Source of the DNA: Brevibacterium jeotgali
GTDB taxonomy: Bacteria; Actinomycetota; Actinomycetes; Actinomycetales; Brevibacteriaceae
Direction: 5' to 3'
Assembly (NCBI RefSeq): GCF_900169175.1
Contig: NZ_FXZM01000011.1
Coordinates: 62,001 to 126,000 of the forward strand
DNA length: 64,000 nucleotides
The translations under genes and the position numbers were made by a program. Positions within the stretch are counted from its first letter, which is position 1. Each line of letters opens with the position of its first letter. The notes under the pieces were generated by a model. It searched no databases, had not been told where the DNA came from, and saw nothing but the letters and a program-made list of their open reading frames with translations. This document shows, in pieces, positions 63,196-64,000 of this stretch.

Positions 63196-64000
63196 ATGCA
63201 GGTACATGAGTACGACGTCGTCATCGTCGGCGCGGGCGGCGCCGGGATGCGCGCGGCCATCGAATCGGGGCAGCGCGCACGCACCGCGGTGCTGACGAAG
63301 ATCTACCCGACCCGGTCCCACACCGGCGCAGCGCAGGGCGGCATGTGCGCGGCACTCGCGAACGTCGAGGACGACAACTGGGAATGGCACACCTTCGACA
63401 CCGTCAAGGGCGGCGACTACCTCGTCGACCAGGACGCTGCGGAGGTCATGGCCAAAGAAGCCATCGACGCGGTCCTCGACCTCGAGAAGATGGGTCTCCC
63501 CTTCAACCGCACGCCGGAGGGGAAGATCGACCAGCGCCGCTTCGGCGGCCATACCCGTGACCACGGCAAGGCCCCGGTCCGCCGCGCCTGCTACGCCGCT
63601 GACCGCACGGGTCACATGATCCTCCAGACGCTCTACCAGAACTGCGTCAAGCACGGGGTCGAGTTCTACAACGAGTTCTACGTCCTCGACGTCCTCATGA
63701 CCGAAGTCGACGGTGTGAAGACGGCCGCGGGCGTCGTCTCCTACGAGCTCGCGACCGGCGAGATCCACGTCTTCCGCGCGAAGTCCGTGGTCTTCGCCAC
63801 CGGCGGGTTCGGCAAGATCTTCAAGACGACCTCGAACGCCCACACCCTCACGGGCGACGGCGTGGCCGTGACCTACCGCCGCGGACTGCCGCTCGAGGAC
63901 ATGGAGTTCTTCCAGTTCCACCCGACGGGCCTCGCTGGCCTGGGCATCCTCCTGTCGGAGGCCGCCCGCGGTGAGGGAGGCGTGCTCCGCAATGTGGACG
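63196..64000 (+). CDS. sdhA: Succinate dehydrogenase flavoprotein subunit, 3' end outside the window
   Basis: 268 residues visible. FAD-binding VVIVGAGGAGMRAAIESGQR, the flavin-linked histidine in TRSHTGAAQGGMCAALANVE, GGHTRDHGKAPVRRACYAAD and the substrate-side FFQFHPTGLAGLGILLSEAA are all seen. AAAGGAG lies upstream of ATG 63196. It oxidises succinate; sdhB probably follows beyond the edge. Confidence 0.97.
   Translation, partial: MQVHEYDVVIVGAGGAGMRAAIESGQRARTAVLTKIYPTRSHTGAAQGGMCAALANVEDDNWEWHTFDTVKGGDYLVDQDAAEVMAKEAIDAVLDLEKMGLPFNRTPEGKIDQRRFGGHTRDHGKAPVRRACYAADRTGHMILQTLYQNCVKHGVEFYNEFYVLDVLMTEVDGVKTAAGVVSYELATGEIHVFRAKSVVFATGGFGKIFKTTSNAHTLTGDGVAVTYRRGLPLEDMEFFQFHPTGLAGLGILLSEAARGEGGVLRNVD

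Overview
The window looks like chromosome from a high-GC Gram-positive actinobacterium, most likely a member of Micrococcales and plausibly Brevibacterium-like. The reasons are the high GC throughout, an actinobacterial arsenic cluster with a lysine-type arsC P-loop, an alpha-ketoacid-cycle set of sucCD and sdhCDA, DUF3618, a SCO6745-family protein, a GatCAB-LigA-MnmA-cysteine desulfurase block ordered as in mycobacteria, and many genes that seem to be leaderless (a TANNNT box six to eight bases before an ATG or GTG). I saw no phage, insertion sequence, integrase or CRISPR array; this is mostly core genome with accessory islands. The genus is inference.

Layout. 1-4.8 kb: an arsenic resistance cluster, with arsR divergent from acr3, two arsC genes, a flavoprotein and a truncated MFS gene, and two operator-like repeats between arsR and acr3. 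4.9-7.6 kb: a VOC protein divergent from an AraC regulator, then an M19 dipeptidase. 7.8-11.9 kb: an alcohol dehydrogenase, MHS transporter and aldehyde dehydrogenase operon. 11.8-20.5 kb: a CPBP protease, two two-component systems, a large hypothetical protein, a double VOC protein and a DUF4352 membrane protein. 20.6-33.4 kb: a long minus-strand block of gatB, gatA, gatC, an acidic exported protein, ligA, a MetE-like protein, an S9 peptidase, mnmA and a cysteine desulfurase, that is, tRNA maturation and charging plus replication ligase. 33.5-34.5 kb: two small membrane proteins.

34.5-39.1 kb is the most unusual block. It is a four-gene operon in which a large fused membrane/lipoprotein ORF precedes a YbbN-like thioredoxin, followed by two separate genes that look like the two halves of the fused protein. 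41-45.6 kb holds three surface or membrane proteins of unknown function around tRNA-His; two of them begin with the same roughly 70-residue domain. 45.7-54.8 kb: pncA, an SSS symporter with a 45-residue partner, tRNA-Lys, a GroES-like protein, DUF3618, bcp, tRNA-Leu, an RsmC-like methyltransferase, a universal stress protein and sucCD. 55-64 kb: marR with a palindromic operator, a lipoprotein, adenosine deaminase, a BMP-type nucleoside-binding lipoprotein, an M20 amidohydrolase and manC, all facing away from sdhCDA, whose last gene runs off the window.

Most convergent gene pairs and the tRNA genes are separated by strong hairpins with 12-28 bp perfect arms. Starts were chosen by ribosome binding site, overlap with neighbours and leaderless promoters; where two are equally good the alternative is given.
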